DNA from: Pollutimonas sp. M17
GTDB taxonomy: Bacteria > Pseudomonadota > Gammaproteobacteria > Burkholderiales > Burkholderiaceae_B
Assembly (NCBI RefSeq): GCF_025836975.1
Contig: NZ_CP107548.1
Coordinates: forward strand, 1,984,001 to 2,048,000
Reading direction: 5' to 3'
DNA length: 64,000 nucleotides
Positions 1-8,391 of this stretch are shown in pieces. Positions within the stretch are counted from its first letter, which is position 1. The number at the start of each line of letters is the position of its first letter. The position numbers and the translations under genes are program-made. The notes beneath the pieces were generated by a model that had not been told where the DNA came from, made no database searches, and worked only from the letters and a program-made list of their open reading frames with translations.

Positions 1-577
1 CCGAATCCTCGATGTAATCCAGGTCCAGCACCGCCTGCCCGTTCACCAGCCCCACCGATACGGCGGCGACATGATCCCGCAAAGGGTTGACGGCGACCAG
101 GCCCTGCCCCGCCAGCTTGCGGCTGGCGATCGCGGCGGCAACCCAGGCGCCCGTAATGCTGGCGCAACGGGTTCCGCCATCGGCCTGCAGCACGTCGCAA
201 TCCAGATGCAGGGTTCGTTCTCCCAGGGCGGTCAGGTCGAACACCGCGCGCAGGCTGCGTCCGATGAGGCGCTGGATTTCCTGGGTCCGGCCGCTTTGCT
301 TGCCACGGGCCGCCTCGCGATCGGAGCGCGTATGCGTGGAGCGCGGCAGCATGCCGTACTCCGCGGTTACCCAGCCCTGCCCCCTGCCTTTCAGGAAGGG
401 AGGCACCTTTTCCAGGACACTGGCGTTGCAAAGCACATGGGTATCCCCGGCCTTGACGAGGACGGAGCCTTCGGCATGCCGGGTATAGCCCACCTCCAGC
501 GAGAACGGACGCAATTGGGCCGGCCGGCGCCCCGACGGACGGGAGGCGGAAGAGGAAGGCGGGCGGGATTCGGACAA
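1..577 (-). CDS. rph: Ribonuclease PH, C-terminus cut by window edge
   Basis: This is a phosphorolytic 3'-5' exoribonuclease that trims tRNA 3' ends. The visible 192 residues carry the family landmarks in order: [10 protein letters not shown] (31-40), GDTHVLC (44-50), the [13 protein letters not shown] block (72-84), [15 protein letters not shown] (96-110), the phosphate-binding GGTR (134-137) and DLDYIEDS (185-192). About 45-50 residues are missing at the C-terminus beyond base 1. The start is a TTG at 577, preceded by TAGGAG about six bases upstream. No in-frame ATG lies near the conserved N-terminus, so TTG is the best choice but is not certain. A Ser/Pro-rich extension of about 20 residues precedes the conserved core. 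The gene diverges from yicC, a common pairing in proteobacteria. Confidence 0.95.
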   Translation of the reverse strand, partial: MSESRPPSSSASRPSGRRPAQLRPFSLEVGYTRHAEGSVLVKAGDTHVLCNASVLEKVPPFLKGRGQGWVTAEYGMLPRSTHTRSDREAARGKQSGRTQEIQRLIGRSLRAVFDLTALGERTLHLDCDVLQADGGTRCASITGAWVAAAIASRKLAGQGLVAVNPLRDHVAAVSVGLVNGQAVLDLDYIEDS

Positions 578-701
578 GGAAGACTCCTACGGTTCAAGGG
601 ACAATACGGTGGATTCTCTCATGAAGCGCGGCCGGTGCGCGAAGGCGAGCCCGGAGCCGGCATACAATGGGGCCTTTCCAATCGCACACAGGACTTCGTT
701 C

Positions 702-1631
702 ATGATCCGTAGCATGACCGCCTTCGGCAGCGCACGCGCCGAATCCGAGCAAGGCAGCGTCACCGTCGAGTTTCGCAGCGTCAACAGCCGGTTTCTGGAC
801 GTCAACTTTCGCCTGCCGGAAGACCTGCGCATGGCCGAGGGACTGATCCGGGAACAACTGGGCCAGGCCGTCAAGCGCGGCAAAGTGGAAATCCGCGTCA
901 ACTACAACCGCGCTCCCGCGTCGGCTTCGGCCACGCTGGATGAACACTATCTCTCCATCGTCGCCGGCCAGTTGCAGGCCGCAAGGCGCATCGTTCCCGA
1001 CGTCCCCGCCCCGCGGCTGTCCGAGCTGCTGTCCGGAGCCGGAAGCAGGGACGACAACGCCTTCGACCCGGAAATCTGGTTGGGAATGTGCTCGGAGGCC
1101 ACCACCCACGCGCTCGACGAGCTGCAGGCCGCCCGCGAGCGCGAAGGCCGGCGGCTGGCCGACATGATGCTGGACTGCGCCCGCGACGTGGGCCTTATCG
1201 TTGAGCAGGTGGCGCAAGAGCTGCCCGGGCTGCTGGCCGAGCACCAGGAAAAAATCGCCACCAAGCTGCGCGACGCATTGATGGCGGCCAGCCCGGACGG
1301 CTTTGCGCAGATCAGCGGCACTGAACTGTCGGCGCGCATCGCGCAAGAGGCATCCCTGTTCTCCCTGCGCATCGACGTTGCCGAAGAGCTCTCTCGCCTG
1401 CGATCACATATCGCGGAACTTGAGCATTTGCTGCGCACCGGCCAGGCCGGCGGCAAGGACAAGAAGAACAGCGGCAGCGCCGGCAAGCGCCTGGACTTCC
1501 TGTTCCAGGAAATGAACCGCGAGGCCAATACCCTGGGATCCAAGGCCAGCGCGCTGAGCGTCACCCGCGCAGCCATCGACCTGAAGCTGCTGATCGAGCA
1601 GATGCGCGAACAGGCGCAGAACATCGAATAG
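702..1631 (+). CDS. yicC: YicC/YloC family endoribonuclease
   Basis: The 309-residue protein begins MIRSMTAFGSAR, the diagnostic start of YicC proteins, and ends in the DUF1732 region with GKRLDFLFQEMNREANTLGSK about 50 residues from the C-terminus. E. coli YicC is reported to be an endoribonuclease, and the family is linked to stationary-phase and stress survival. The frame remains open upstream to 609, but the family start at 702 is clear. The gene is transcribed away from rph. In many betaproteobacteria yicC is followed by gmk; here the next genes run the opposite way and encode a metal transporter. Confidence 0.93.
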   Translation: MIRSMTAFGSARAESEQGSVTVEFRSVNSRFLDVNFRLPEDLRMAEGLIREQLGQAVKRGKVEIRVNYNRAPASASATLDEHYLSIVAGQLQAARRIVPDVPAPRLSELLSGAGSRDDNAFDPEIWLGMCSEATTHALDELQAAREREGRRLADMMLDCARDVGLIVEQVAQELPGLLAEHQEKIATKLRDALMAASPDGFAQISGTELSARIAQEASLFSLRIDVAEELSRLRSHIAELEHLLRTGQAGGKDKKNSGSAGKRLDFLFQEMNREANTLGSKASALSVTRAAIDLKLLIEQMREQAQNIE

Positions 1632-1677
1632 CCCTCCCGGCCGTTGCTACTTCATCAAACGGCTTGAGGCCGGGGGT

Positions 1678-2631
1678 TCAGGGTTGAAAAGCCGCAAGCA
1701 GTGACTGGACCATTGCTTGCAACTGCGCCGCCGGATCCTGTTGTTCGGTATCGAGCACGACCAGCCGTCCACCCGCATCGGCGATGGCCTTCCGGATGGC
1801 GGCCGGGGGCTCGCGGTGATGCAGCACCACTTTCACGCCCAGCGCCTTGATTCGATCGCCGAAGCCGTCCAGCTCCGCGGCGCTCCATTCCTCATCGGGA
1901 CGCGCATCGCGCAAGGCCATGTCCAGGTTCAGGCCGGCCACAAAATAATCCAGGCGGTCGGACAAGGACGCCACGGAGACGTCGTCCAGCAAGGCAAGCT
2001 TTGCCTCCGCTTCGGCCGACACCCTGACCAGCTCGCGCTTGAAAGCCGCCAGCTTGTCCTGCATCGCCGGCCTGGCGGCGGGAGCCAGCCGTTCCAGATC
2101 GGCCGCGATGATATCGGCCATGCGCCCCAGGTTGACGGGATTGAGCCATGGGTAGTCCCGCTCGTCCGAGTCCTCGCGCAGCGCGATGCCCGGCAAGGCG
2201 CCATCGACCGGCCGGGCCGCGTCGATTTCGACGATGCGGATGTTGTTGCGCCGAGCCAGGGGATACAGCGGATCGTCCGGCCAGATGGAGCGCAGGCCGA
2301 TCACGGCATCGGCTCCCGAAGCCATGCGCGCCAGTTGCTTGGCGCCTCGCCCGGCGAAATAAGATGCCATGCGCGTAGGCGGCAGATTGGCGGGCGCGGC
2401 GCGCTCCAGGACAATGCCGCTGTCTTCGGTCAGTCTCTGCGTCAGGGCATGAACGACGGGATGCGCGGCCAGTACTTTGACGGAGGCTGCCGATGCGACG
2501 GCGTCGGGCATATTGGCGGACGCGGCCCGGGCGGATTGCGCCGGCGCCCCGCCGCACAGCAGGGCCATGCCCAAGGCCAGTGCAAGCGTGCGCGCCACAG
2601 CGCCCCGACGGAGTATGCCGTGAGACTTCAA
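1678..2631 (-). CDS. Second ZnuA-like solute-binding protein of metal ABC operon
   Basis: The 317-residue protein has an N-terminal signal peptide (about residues 1-36, with LALALGMALLCGGAPAQSARA) and a ZnuA-like fold signature: a VKVLAAHPVVHALTQ opening, GADAVIGL in the middle and YPWLNPVNLGRMADIIAADL. In classical ZnuA proteins the last segment begins with a metal-ligand histidine, which here is replaced (YPW). The other usual ligand positions are also not obvious, so metal binding is doubtful. It is the last gene of the operon and overlaps the permease gene by four bases (ATGA). It may be an accessory receptor or a regulatory subunit. Membership of the ZnuA-like superfamily is inferred from pattern and context. 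Confidence 0.75.
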   Translation of the reverse strand: MKSHGILRRGAVARTLALALGMALLCGGAPAQSARAASANMPDAVASAASVKVLAAHPVVHALTQRLTEDSGIVLERAAPANLPPTRMASYFAGRGAKQLARMASGADAVIGLRSIWPDDPLYPLARRNNIRIVEIDAARPVDGALPGIALREDSDERDYPWLNPVNLGRMADIIAADLERLAPAARPAMQDKLAAFKRELVRVSAEAEAKLALLDDVSVASLSDRLDYFVAGLNLDMALRDARPDEEWSAAELDGFGDRIKALGVKVVLHHREPPAAIRKAIADAGGRLVVLDTEQQDPAAQLQAMVQSLLAAFQP

Positions 2632-3530
2632 GATGGATTCCCCCTCAATGATGGAACAAGGCCGCGCGCGATGGCAGCCAGCATGAACACGACGCCCGAG
2701 ACCAGTATGATGGCCGCCCCGGAAGGCACGGGCAGGTCGAGCAGAATGGGCAGCAGTATGCCGGCCAGGGTGCTGAAGCTTGCTATCAGCACGGAAAGCC
2801 AGAAGAATCCACGCAGCGAGGAACTGAGCAAACGGGCGCAGGCGGCCGGTATCACCAGCAGCGCCCCGACCAGGATGGCCCCGATCACTTTGACGGATGC
2901 CACCGTCACGATGGTCACCAGCGCCACGAAGAGATAGTCCAGCGCCTTCACCCTCAGCTTGCGCACCGTGGCGAGCTGCGGATTGAAGCTGGCCAGCATC
3001 ATGCGGTTGTAGTAAAGCAGGGCCACGGCCGCGGTCGCCAGCCCCACCACCGCCAGCACCGCCAGATCGGAGCTGTTGACCGTCAGCACAGAGCCGAACA
3101 GGACATTCTCAAGGATGTGGATATTGATGCGGCCGGCCAGCACCAGCAGCACGCTGGCCCCCAACGCAAGCGAGACCGACAGGAACACGCCGATGAGGGT
3201 ATCGGGGGCCAGCCCCGTGCGATTACGCAGATAATTGAGCAGGATGCCGAAGAGCAGGCAATAGCCGAAGAGGCTGCCGTATGGGCCGGTATAGGGCTCG
3301 CCCAGCAGGATGCCGATCGCGACCCCGGTAAGCGCCGAATGGCCCACGGCCTCGGAGAAAAACGCAAAGCGCTTGACCACCACCAGCGTGCCCAGGCCGC
3401 CCAGGACCGGGCCGATGATCAAGCCGGCAAGCAAGGCATTGATAACGAAGCCGTAGGACAAGGCGGCGGGCAGATGGCCGGCCACGGCCCAGTCCTGTAT
3501 GGCCTGGCGCAGCGAATCGATCAGCATCAT
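2628..3530 (-). CDS. Metal ABC transporter permease (ZnuB/MntB family)
   Basis: The 300-residue, very hydrophobic ABC-3 family permease has seven to nine predicted membrane helices. It contains the typical GPVLGGLGTLVVVKRFAFFS segment near the N-terminus, followed by VGHSALTGVAIGILLG, a family hallmark. It forms the inner-membrane channel for a divalent cation, probably Zn2+ or Mn2+. It overlaps the ATPase gene upstream and the second binding-protein gene downstream by four bases each, so translation is probably coupled. The metal cannot be decided from the sequence. Confidence 0.92.
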   Translation of the reverse strand: MMLIDSLRQAIQDWAVAGHLPAALSYGFVINALLAGLIIGPVLGGLGTLVVVKRFAFFSEAVGHSALTGVAIGILLGEPYTGPYGSLFGYCLLFGILLNYLRNRTGLAPDTLIGVFLSVSLALGASVLLVLAGRINIHILENVLFGSVLTVNSSDLAVLAVVGLATAAVALLYYNRMMLASFNPQLATVRKLRVKALDYLFVALVTIVTVASVKVIGAILVGALLVIPAACARLLSSSLRGFFWLSVLIASFSTLAGILLPILLDLPVPSGAAIILVSGVVFMLAAIARGLVPSLRGNPS

Positions 3531-4321
3531 GCGGCCGCCGCCTGTCCCTGCACCGCGGCCAGCCGCGGACGGGTGGAGAAAAGGTCCAGCAGACCCTGAG
3601 GCGTCAAAACCTCATCCGGTTCGCCGTCGAACAGCACCTGGCCATTCAGGCCGGTGACGCGATCGGCCAGTTCCCGCACGGCCTGAAGATCATGCTCCAC
3701 CCAGAAGACGGTGACGCCTTGCGCGCGCCAATCGGCCAGCAGATTCTCGAAAACCCGCGCGCCGGCCTCATCGAGCGCGGCCATGGGCTCATCCAGCACC
3801 AACAGGGATGGCGCCGGCATCAATCCTTGCGCCAGGAGCACGCGCTGGCGCTCGCCGCCCGACAGCGCTCCCATGCGCCGGGCGCGCTTTTCGGCCATGC
3901 TAACCCGGTCGAGCGCCGCGTGGATATCCTTGATGCGGCGCGGCGATATGCCAAGAAATGCCGGACGGCGCTGGGTCATGGTGACCATGAAATCCGTCAC
4001 CGTCATCGGCAGGCCCCGGTCGAACTCCAGGGCCTGGGGCACGTAGCCGATGGTTTGCGCGGCTTGAGGCCAATCCAGCGTCAAGCGTCCCTGATGCGGC
4101 ATCTGCCCAAGCAGGGTCTTGATCAGCGAACTCTTGCCCGCGCCGTTAGGCCCCACCAGCGCATGCACGCTGCCCGCCGACACGGTGAAGGACACATCGC
4201 GCAGGATGTGCGTGCGCCCCAAGGCCAGGCCCACCTTGTCGAAAACGATGGAGGGGCCGCCCATGGTGAGCGGGCTGTCCGCGGCGGAGGATCCAGGCAA
4301 GAGCGTGTGCTCCGCCCTCAT
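3527..4321 (-). CDS. Metal ABC transporter ATP-binding protein
   Basis: The 264-residue nucleotide-binding subunit has Walker A GPNGAGKSS (58-66), the ABC signature LSGGERQR (153-160), Walker B LLVLDEP (173-179) and an H-loop histidine in WVEHD (about 210). It is the usual size for a ZnuC-type ATPase and powers the permease encoded just downstream. It overlaps the upstream binding-protein gene by four bases (ATGA). The N-terminal 20 residues before the conserved domain are Ser/Ala-rich, and an internal ATG is possible, but the overlap supports the listed start. Confidence 0.93.
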   Translation of the reverse strand: MRAEHTLLPGSSAADSPLTMGGPSIVFDKVGLALGRTHILRDVSFTVSAGSVHALVGPNGAGKSSLIKTLLGQMPHQGRLTLDWPQAAQTIGYVPQALEFDRGLPMTVTDFMVTMTQRRPAFLGISPRRIKDIHAALDRVSMAEKRARRMGALSGGERQRVLLAQGLMPAPSLLVLDEPMAALDEAGARVFENLLADWRAQGVTVFWVEHDLQAVRELADRVTGLNGQVLFDGEPDEVLTPQGLLDLFSTRPRLAAVQGQAAAA

Positions 4322-5277
4322 TGCACGCTCTCCTGGATGGCGCGCACGACGGTATCCAGGTTGCGGGCGGTTTCCGTCTCGAACTTCTCGGCCGAATACT
4401 CGCCATAGGAAATATGAGTCAAGGCATACAGCTTGACCCCGGTCTCGCGCTGTATGGTATCGACGTAGGCGGACGGAAAATCCATTTCCGAGAAAATCAC
4501 TTTCACGTCCAGATCGCGCATCTGATCGATGGTGGTTTTCAACTGCGCGGGACTGGGCTCGATACCGTGGGCGGGCTCGACCACGGCGGTCACCTCCAGG
4601 CCGAACTCACGCAGCAGGTAATCATAAGCGCCGTGTATGGTCGCCACCCGAAAGTCGGCTGCCTTGGTTTGCGACAGCTTGGCCAACGCGGCGGCGCGCA
4701 ATTTACGCAGCTTCTGCCCATAGGCCCGGGCGTTCTTCCGGTAAAGGTCGGCATTATCGGGATCGAGCCTGCCCAATTCGCGGGCGATGGTGTTGACCTG
4801 CGCTATGGAGGCCGTGACCGACAGGAAGGTATGAGGATTGACCACCTTGCCATCGTCGCCGGATCCTCCGCGCGCGGCCATGCCGGTGGCCGCCAGCAGC
4901 GGCACCTGCGCATTGGCCTCGATCAGCGGGATTTCCGGTTTGTCGCTGGCGGCAATCATGCGGTCCGCGAAATCGTCATGGCCGATGCCGTTGAGCACGA
5001 TCACATCCAATTCGCCGATGCGCCTGATGTCTTCGGCTCGCGGCTCATATGCATGAGGATTGAAGCCCGCGGGAATCAGCGGCACGACCTGCGCCGCGTC
5101 GCCGACGATGTTGACGACATAGCTGTAATAGGGATGCAGCGTGACGCCGATCTTCAATGGAGCCGCTTGCGCCGCCACGGGCGCAAGGCCCATGGCCAGC
5201 AGGCCGGCCAGCGCCGCCCGGCGCAGCAGGCGCGGCAAAAGGATGCGGACAACGGAAAACAACTTGAACACGGACAT
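4318..5277 (-). CDS. Metal ABC transporter periplasmic solute-binding protein (ZnuA-like)
   Basis: The protein has 319 residues from the ATG at 5277; a longer frame upstream uses only a TTG. A basic N-terminus and hydrophobic stretch end in AAQA (about 36-39), a signal peptide. Candidate metal ligands stand at the classical places: His48 in TLHPYYS, His75 in NPHAYEP, His149 in NPHTFLS, and a further His in ATIHGAYDY. The ALTHISYGEY motif lies near the C-terminus. The protein captures the metal in the periplasm and delivers it to the permease. It heads the transporter part of the operon, 35 bases after the DUF6162-like gene. Confidence 0.92.
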   Translation of the reverse strand: MSVFKLFSVVRILLPRLLRRAALAGLLAMGLAPVAAQAAPLKIGVTLHPYYSYVVNIVGDAAQVVPLIPAGFNPHAYEPRAEDIRRIGELDVIVLNGIGHDDFADRMIAASDKPEIPLIEANAQVPLLAATGMAARGGSGDDGKVVNPHTFLSVTASIAQVNTIARELGRLDPDNADLYRKNARAYGQKLRKLRAAALAKLSQTKAADFRVATIHGAYDYLLREFGLEVTAVVEPAHGIEPSPAQLKTTIDQMRDLDVKVIFSEMDFPSAYVDTIQRETGVKLYALTHISYGEYSAEKFETETARNLDTVVRAIQESVQ

Positions 5278-5312
5278 GGGGTGATTCTCGATTGAACGGA
5301 GAGGCAAAGGGA

Positions 5313-5966
5313 TTAGCGCTGCTGGCGCGTTACGCCCGCATCGAACTGCGCGGCGATTTTCCGCCAGCCGGCGGCCAGCAATTGGGCGTCATCCAGGCTG
5401 TCGGGGGCCTGCGCGCCAGCCTGGCGGTTCAGCCAGATATCGGATGCGGCCTCTTCGGCGCGCTGGGCGGCGTGCGCCTGCGAGCCTGCAAGCGCGTGGC
5501 GATGGCCCGCTTCCACGGATGAGGCATCGTCCCGGCGCGCAGGCGCCAGGCGCAGCAGCAGCGAACCGGCCACCTGCACATCGGCGCTCATGCCGAGATA
5601 GGCCTCGCCGCTTGGCCGCTCAATCCGTTGCCACCGATGCTCGCCGCGCCTGGCCGCCGTGGCGTCCTGTATGAACGGCGGCAAGCCGAACCCGGCCAAC
5701 TCCGCGATCGACGGCTTGCCGCCCTGCTCGGCCGCCAGGTAGCCGATTTCATCGGCGGCCACTCGCAGATCGGCATAAAGGCCCTGCTCGGCGGCGCTCA
5801 GGTCGCGCCGCGCATCGAGCTGATCGGTCCGCGGCCCCGCTGCGACATCCGGCGCGGCATTGACCAAGATAAAGGCGCCCGCCAGAGACAGGATTGCGGC
5901 GCACACGACAAGCACGAGCAAGGTTTCATAGCCGGCTCCGGCCGGCTTGACCACCTGTACCGTCAC
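5313..5966 (-). CDS. DUF6162-like single-pass membrane protein of metal operon
   Basis: This 217-residue protein of unknown function starts at GTG 5966, overlapping the stop of the upstream gene as GTGA. One hydrophobic helix near the N-terminus (LLVLVVCAAILSLAGAFILV) anchors it. The remainder is an Ala/Arg-rich periplasmic domain with PPFIQDATAARRGEHRW and GEAYLGMSADVQVAGSLLLR. Size and context fit the DUF6162 family that accompanies Zn-type ABC importers, but this assignment is from memory of context rather than a search. Its position between the accessory genes and the transporter genes suggests a role in metal delivery. Confidence 0.6.
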   Translation of the reverse strand: MTVQVVKPAGAGYETLLVLVVCAAILSLAGAFILVNAAPDVAAGPRTDQLDARRDLSAAEQGLYADLRVAADEIGYLAAEQGGKPSIAELAGFGLPPFIQDATAARRGEHRWQRIERPSGEAYLGMSADVQVAGSLLLRLAPARRDDASSVEAGHRHALAGSQAHAAQRAEEAASDIWLNRQAGAQAPDSLDDAQLLAAGWRKIAAQFDAGVTRQQR

Positions 5967-6304
5967 GACTCGATCTCGGTGTAGTCGATTTCGACCACAT
6001 GGCCCGGACCGGCATCGAACAGGATGTAGAACTCGCCCTGGGGCTTTTTGAAGGTCAATGTCGAATCCTCGCCCAGCTTGCCGGGCACGAGGATTTTCTC
6101 GTCGTAGGAAATCACGTCCAGGGTGACTCCCGGCGCATCGCTTCCATCGGAAAATCCGCCTTTGCACTGGACCGTGGTGTCGTCGGTGGCCTTGCACTCG
6201 GCGACGGGATTATGGGCCCAGGCCGTCGAGGCCAGCAGGCAGAGTCCCGCGGCCGTGGCGGCTCGCCGCCACGGAGCGGAAAAAAATGAACTGAACTGAA
6301 GCAT
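5963..6304 (-). CDS. Small secreted protein with predicted N-terminal His
   Basis: The 113-residue protein has a clear signal peptide (WRRAATAAGLCLLASTAWA). Cleavage at AWA would leave a mature N-terminus HNPVAECK. The mature part has two cysteines, a Gly/Asp-rich strand pattern and ends in FYILFDAGPGHVVEIDYTEIES, which looks like a small beta-sandwich of the carboxypeptidase-regulatory or NikL/DUF4198 type. An exposed N-terminal His can bind metal through its amine and imidazole, which would suit a periplasmic metal carrier. The ATG shares one base with the preceding stop (TGATG), and the gene overlaps the next one by four bases. The function is inferred from context only. Confidence 0.65.
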   Translation of the reverse strand: MLQFSSFFSAPWRRAATAAGLCLLASTAWAHNPVAECKATDDTTVQCKGGFSDGSDAPGVTLDVISYDEKILVPGKLGEDSTLTFKKPQGEFYILFDAGPGHVVEIDYTEIES

Positions 6305-6849
6305 CACTGCCCCCCTTTGCGTTGCGTCAACCATTGAATCGTTGTGGGCGAGGCCTTGGACAAGGGCATGCGCGCCTGATGCATCGAACCGTCCCAGCCT
6401 TCCAGGGTCAGCCATAAATCGGCATCCGGCGCGGTTTGCTCCGGAATCAGAACGCTGGCCATCTGCCGATAGGGGCTGCCGGAAAACAAGGCGCCCGCCG
6501 TGCGCAGGCTGCGCGGCTTGCCCACCCGCAGGTAGGCGGCCTTGATGCTTCCGATGCATTCCTTGCATTGCGCCAGCGTGAAGGCCTTTATGTGGCCTGC
6601 GGACCCATCGCGCCGCGGAGGCTCGATGCGCCACTCGGCCAGGCGCACGGACCACGGCCCCACCGCCAGCTCGCCCAGCTCGCGCTGGCCCAGGCCCCTC
6701 TCGCCGCCCGACAGCGCCAGATCATCGAAATACCTTGGCAGGTAGGCCAGCGGAAGAATCAACAGCAGCACGCTCAGGTAAAACCGCCAGCGCTTCCATT
6801 TCAAGGCCAGTACCGATACCGGACCGTTCTGTGTCATTGCTTTACTCAT
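6304..6849 (-). CDS. Conserved membrane-anchored protein of metal/PepSY operon
   Basis: The 181-residue protein has one N-terminal membrane helix (RFYLSVLLLILPLAYLP) and a periplasmic domain of about 140 residues with a CKEC motif (about residues 95-98) and a C-terminal WLTLEGWDGSMHQA segment. No enzyme family was recognised. It sits between the PepSY gene (8-base overlap) and the small secreted protein (1-base overlap), with GGAGG placed before its ATG inside the PepSY gene. The CxxC pair could be redox-active or bind metal; this is inference. Confidence 0.7.
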   Translation of the reverse strand: MSKAMTQNGPVSVLALKWKRWRFYLSVLLLILPLAYLPRYFDDLALSGGERGLGQRELGELAVGPWSVRLAEWRIEPPRRDGSAGHIKAFTLAQCKECIGSIKAAYLRVGKPRSLRTAGALFSGSPYRQMASVLIPEQTAPDADLWLTLEGWDGSMHQARMPLSKASPTTIQWLTQRKGGQ

Positions 6850-8095
6850 GCGTGCCTCCCGCCGTCAATCGCGTCATTGCCGCGGGCACAGGTTTGCCCG
6901 CGTTCGGCGCGGGATCGGCCTGAGTGCGCACCGATGCGCCGCGCTTGAGCAGGGCCGCCGTTTCCTTGACGGTGCGCTTGGTCCAGATCATCATGCCGCT
7001 GAACACCATCATGCTGAGCAACAATCCGAAAAAGCAATACACGAGCTTGAGCCAGGTGCCGGCGAAGTCCCCCGTATGCAGCGGACGCATGGATTCGGTG
7101 ACCAGCTCCAGGCCGGACCGGTCGGAAACCCGCCTTGTGTTCTCCACAGCGCCCGTGTAGGGATTGATGCTCATGGATTCGAACAGCAAGGGGTAGCTGC
7201 CTCGCCCGCCCACGCCGATATGGCTGTAGGCGTTCGATGGCAGGCGGACAAACGAGGCTTCCAGATCGGGGAAGGTCTGCTGCGCGATCTGCGCCGCCCG
7301 GTCCATGCTGATCATGGGCGGCGGCGCGCCGGCGGCCACGGGCGGAATATCCTCGCGCGCGACCACCGGCGGCACGCCGGCGGTGGAGAAGGAAATTTGA
7401 TTGTCGAACAATACCGCCTGAACCAGGAACCAGATGCTGGTCGCCGAAATGATGGCAATGAACGGAATCGACCATATACCCGCCAGCCGGTGGAAGTCTC
7501 CCCAGAAGATGCGGGCTCCCTGGTTCGTGCGCAGTCTTGGCTTCAGGAAGCCGCGCCAGAACCGCTTGTACACGACCAGGCCCGTCACCAGCGACGCGAG
7601 CATCGGAATGCCCAGGAATGCCACGATATACCAGCCCAGGCTGAAACCACTCGTAAAGGGGATCAGCAGCCAGCCGTGCAGCGCCCGCATGAACTGCTGG
7701 AAGCTGAATCCGGAACTGCTGCCTTGAATATGGCCCGTGTAGGGGTTGACGTACAAAGAGGCCGTCGTGGCGTCGGGGTAGCTGACACGCACCGCCAAGG
7801 CGAATTGAGACTTGACCGGCCGCGAAATCGATTGCACCACGGCATCGGGATGCTCGCGTTCGACCGCCTCCAATATGGCGTCATAGCCCAGCATCCGCGC
7901 CTGGGAAGAAGGTGCATTGGCACGCACGGCCGGATTGGCCAGCCAGACGATTTCCTGGCTGACCGTGGCTATCGTGCCGGTTAGGCATACGAAAAACACG
8001 AATATCCACAGCGGCAAGGCCAGCCAGCTATGGACCAGAAACCAGATTTTTGATTTCGAGGATTTCTTTACTTTGGACACGCTATTGCTACCCAT
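6842..8095 (-). CDS. PepSY domain-containing inner-membrane protein
   Basis: The 417-residue protein, from the ATG at 8095, has four main hydrophobic segments: WLALPLWIFVFFVCLTGTIAT, a pair around GWYIVAFLGIPMLASLVTGLVVY and IPFIAIISATSIWFLV, and LVYCFFGLLLSMMVFSGMMIW near the C-terminus. This is the arrangement of PepSY-TM proteins linked to siderophore and metal uptake. PepSY-like periplasmic segments include YVNPYTGHIQG and SINPYTGAVENTRRVSD. Members of the family are thought to act as inner-membrane reductases or helpers in metal release. The frame extends upstream to 8317, but that part looks like leader sequence. This is the first gene of the metal operon. No strong ribosome-binding site is seen. 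Confidence 0.85.
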   Translation of the reverse strand: MGSNSVSKVKKSSKSKIWFLVHSWLALPLWIFVFFVCLTGTIATVSQEIVWLANPAVRANAPSSQARMLGYDAILEAVEREHPDAVVQSISRPVKSQFALAVRVSYPDATTASLYVNPYTGHIQGSSSGFSFQQFMRALHGWLLIPFTSGFSLGWYIVAFLGIPMLASLVTGLVVYKRFWRGFLKPRLRTNQGARIFWGDFHRLAGIWSIPFIAIISATSIWFLVQAVLFDNQISFSTAGVPPVVAREDIPPVAAGAPPPMISMDRAAQIAQQTFPDLEASFVRLPSNAYSHIGVGGRGSYPLLFESMSINPYTGAVENTRRVSDRSGLELVTESMRPLHTGDFAGTWLKLVYCFFGLLLSMMVFSGMMIWTKRTVKETAALLKRGASVRTQADPAPNAGKPVPAAMTRLTAGGTHE

Positions 8096-8313
8096 TTTAT
8101 GTGTTTCATGCGCTATCCCTGCTTGTGTCCGGGCAAACGCAGCACAAAAACGCGCCCCTTTACAAGTAAGACGTTTGAGTGCGCGAAATCCGTAATGGAA
8201 TCTCGACTTAATTGAAACCAATTGTTTTTTTTGTTGGGTCCGCTTCAGCGCGAGCCAGTATTTACGGACCATACGAACGAGTTGGACGATGCCCCGCGAG
8301 TGGCAAAGCGCGC

Positions 8314-8331
8314 TCATTATTGCAAATGATT
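8314..8331. promoter_or_regulatory. AT-rich imperfect palindrome upstream of metal operon
   Basis: TCATTATTGCAAATGATT lies in an otherwise GC-rich stretch about 220 bases before the PepSY start codon. On the operon strand it reads TCATT, six bases, AATGA. A metal-responsive repressor site is plausible here, but the match to the Fur or Zur consensus is poor. The 8096-8391 gap also contains a second small AT-rich repeat (AATTG, four bases, CAATT at 8210-8223) and a run of eight T (8224-8231). No better operator was found. Confidence 0.25.
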
Positions 8332-8391
8332 CGCTTTACGGCAAGGATGTCCAGCGGGTGAATCCGATGGAAACAGCGCGATGCCGCGGGA

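Noticed and set aside
1636-1674. Possible terminator hairpin between yicC and the metal operon
   Set aside because: CCCGGCC pairs with GGCCGGG only over a 25-base loop and there is no T run on either strand.
8314-8331. Fur or Zur box call for the AT-rich palindrome
   Set aside because: The half-sites do not match the Fur hexamers or the Zur consensus well enough; kept only as an uncertain operator.
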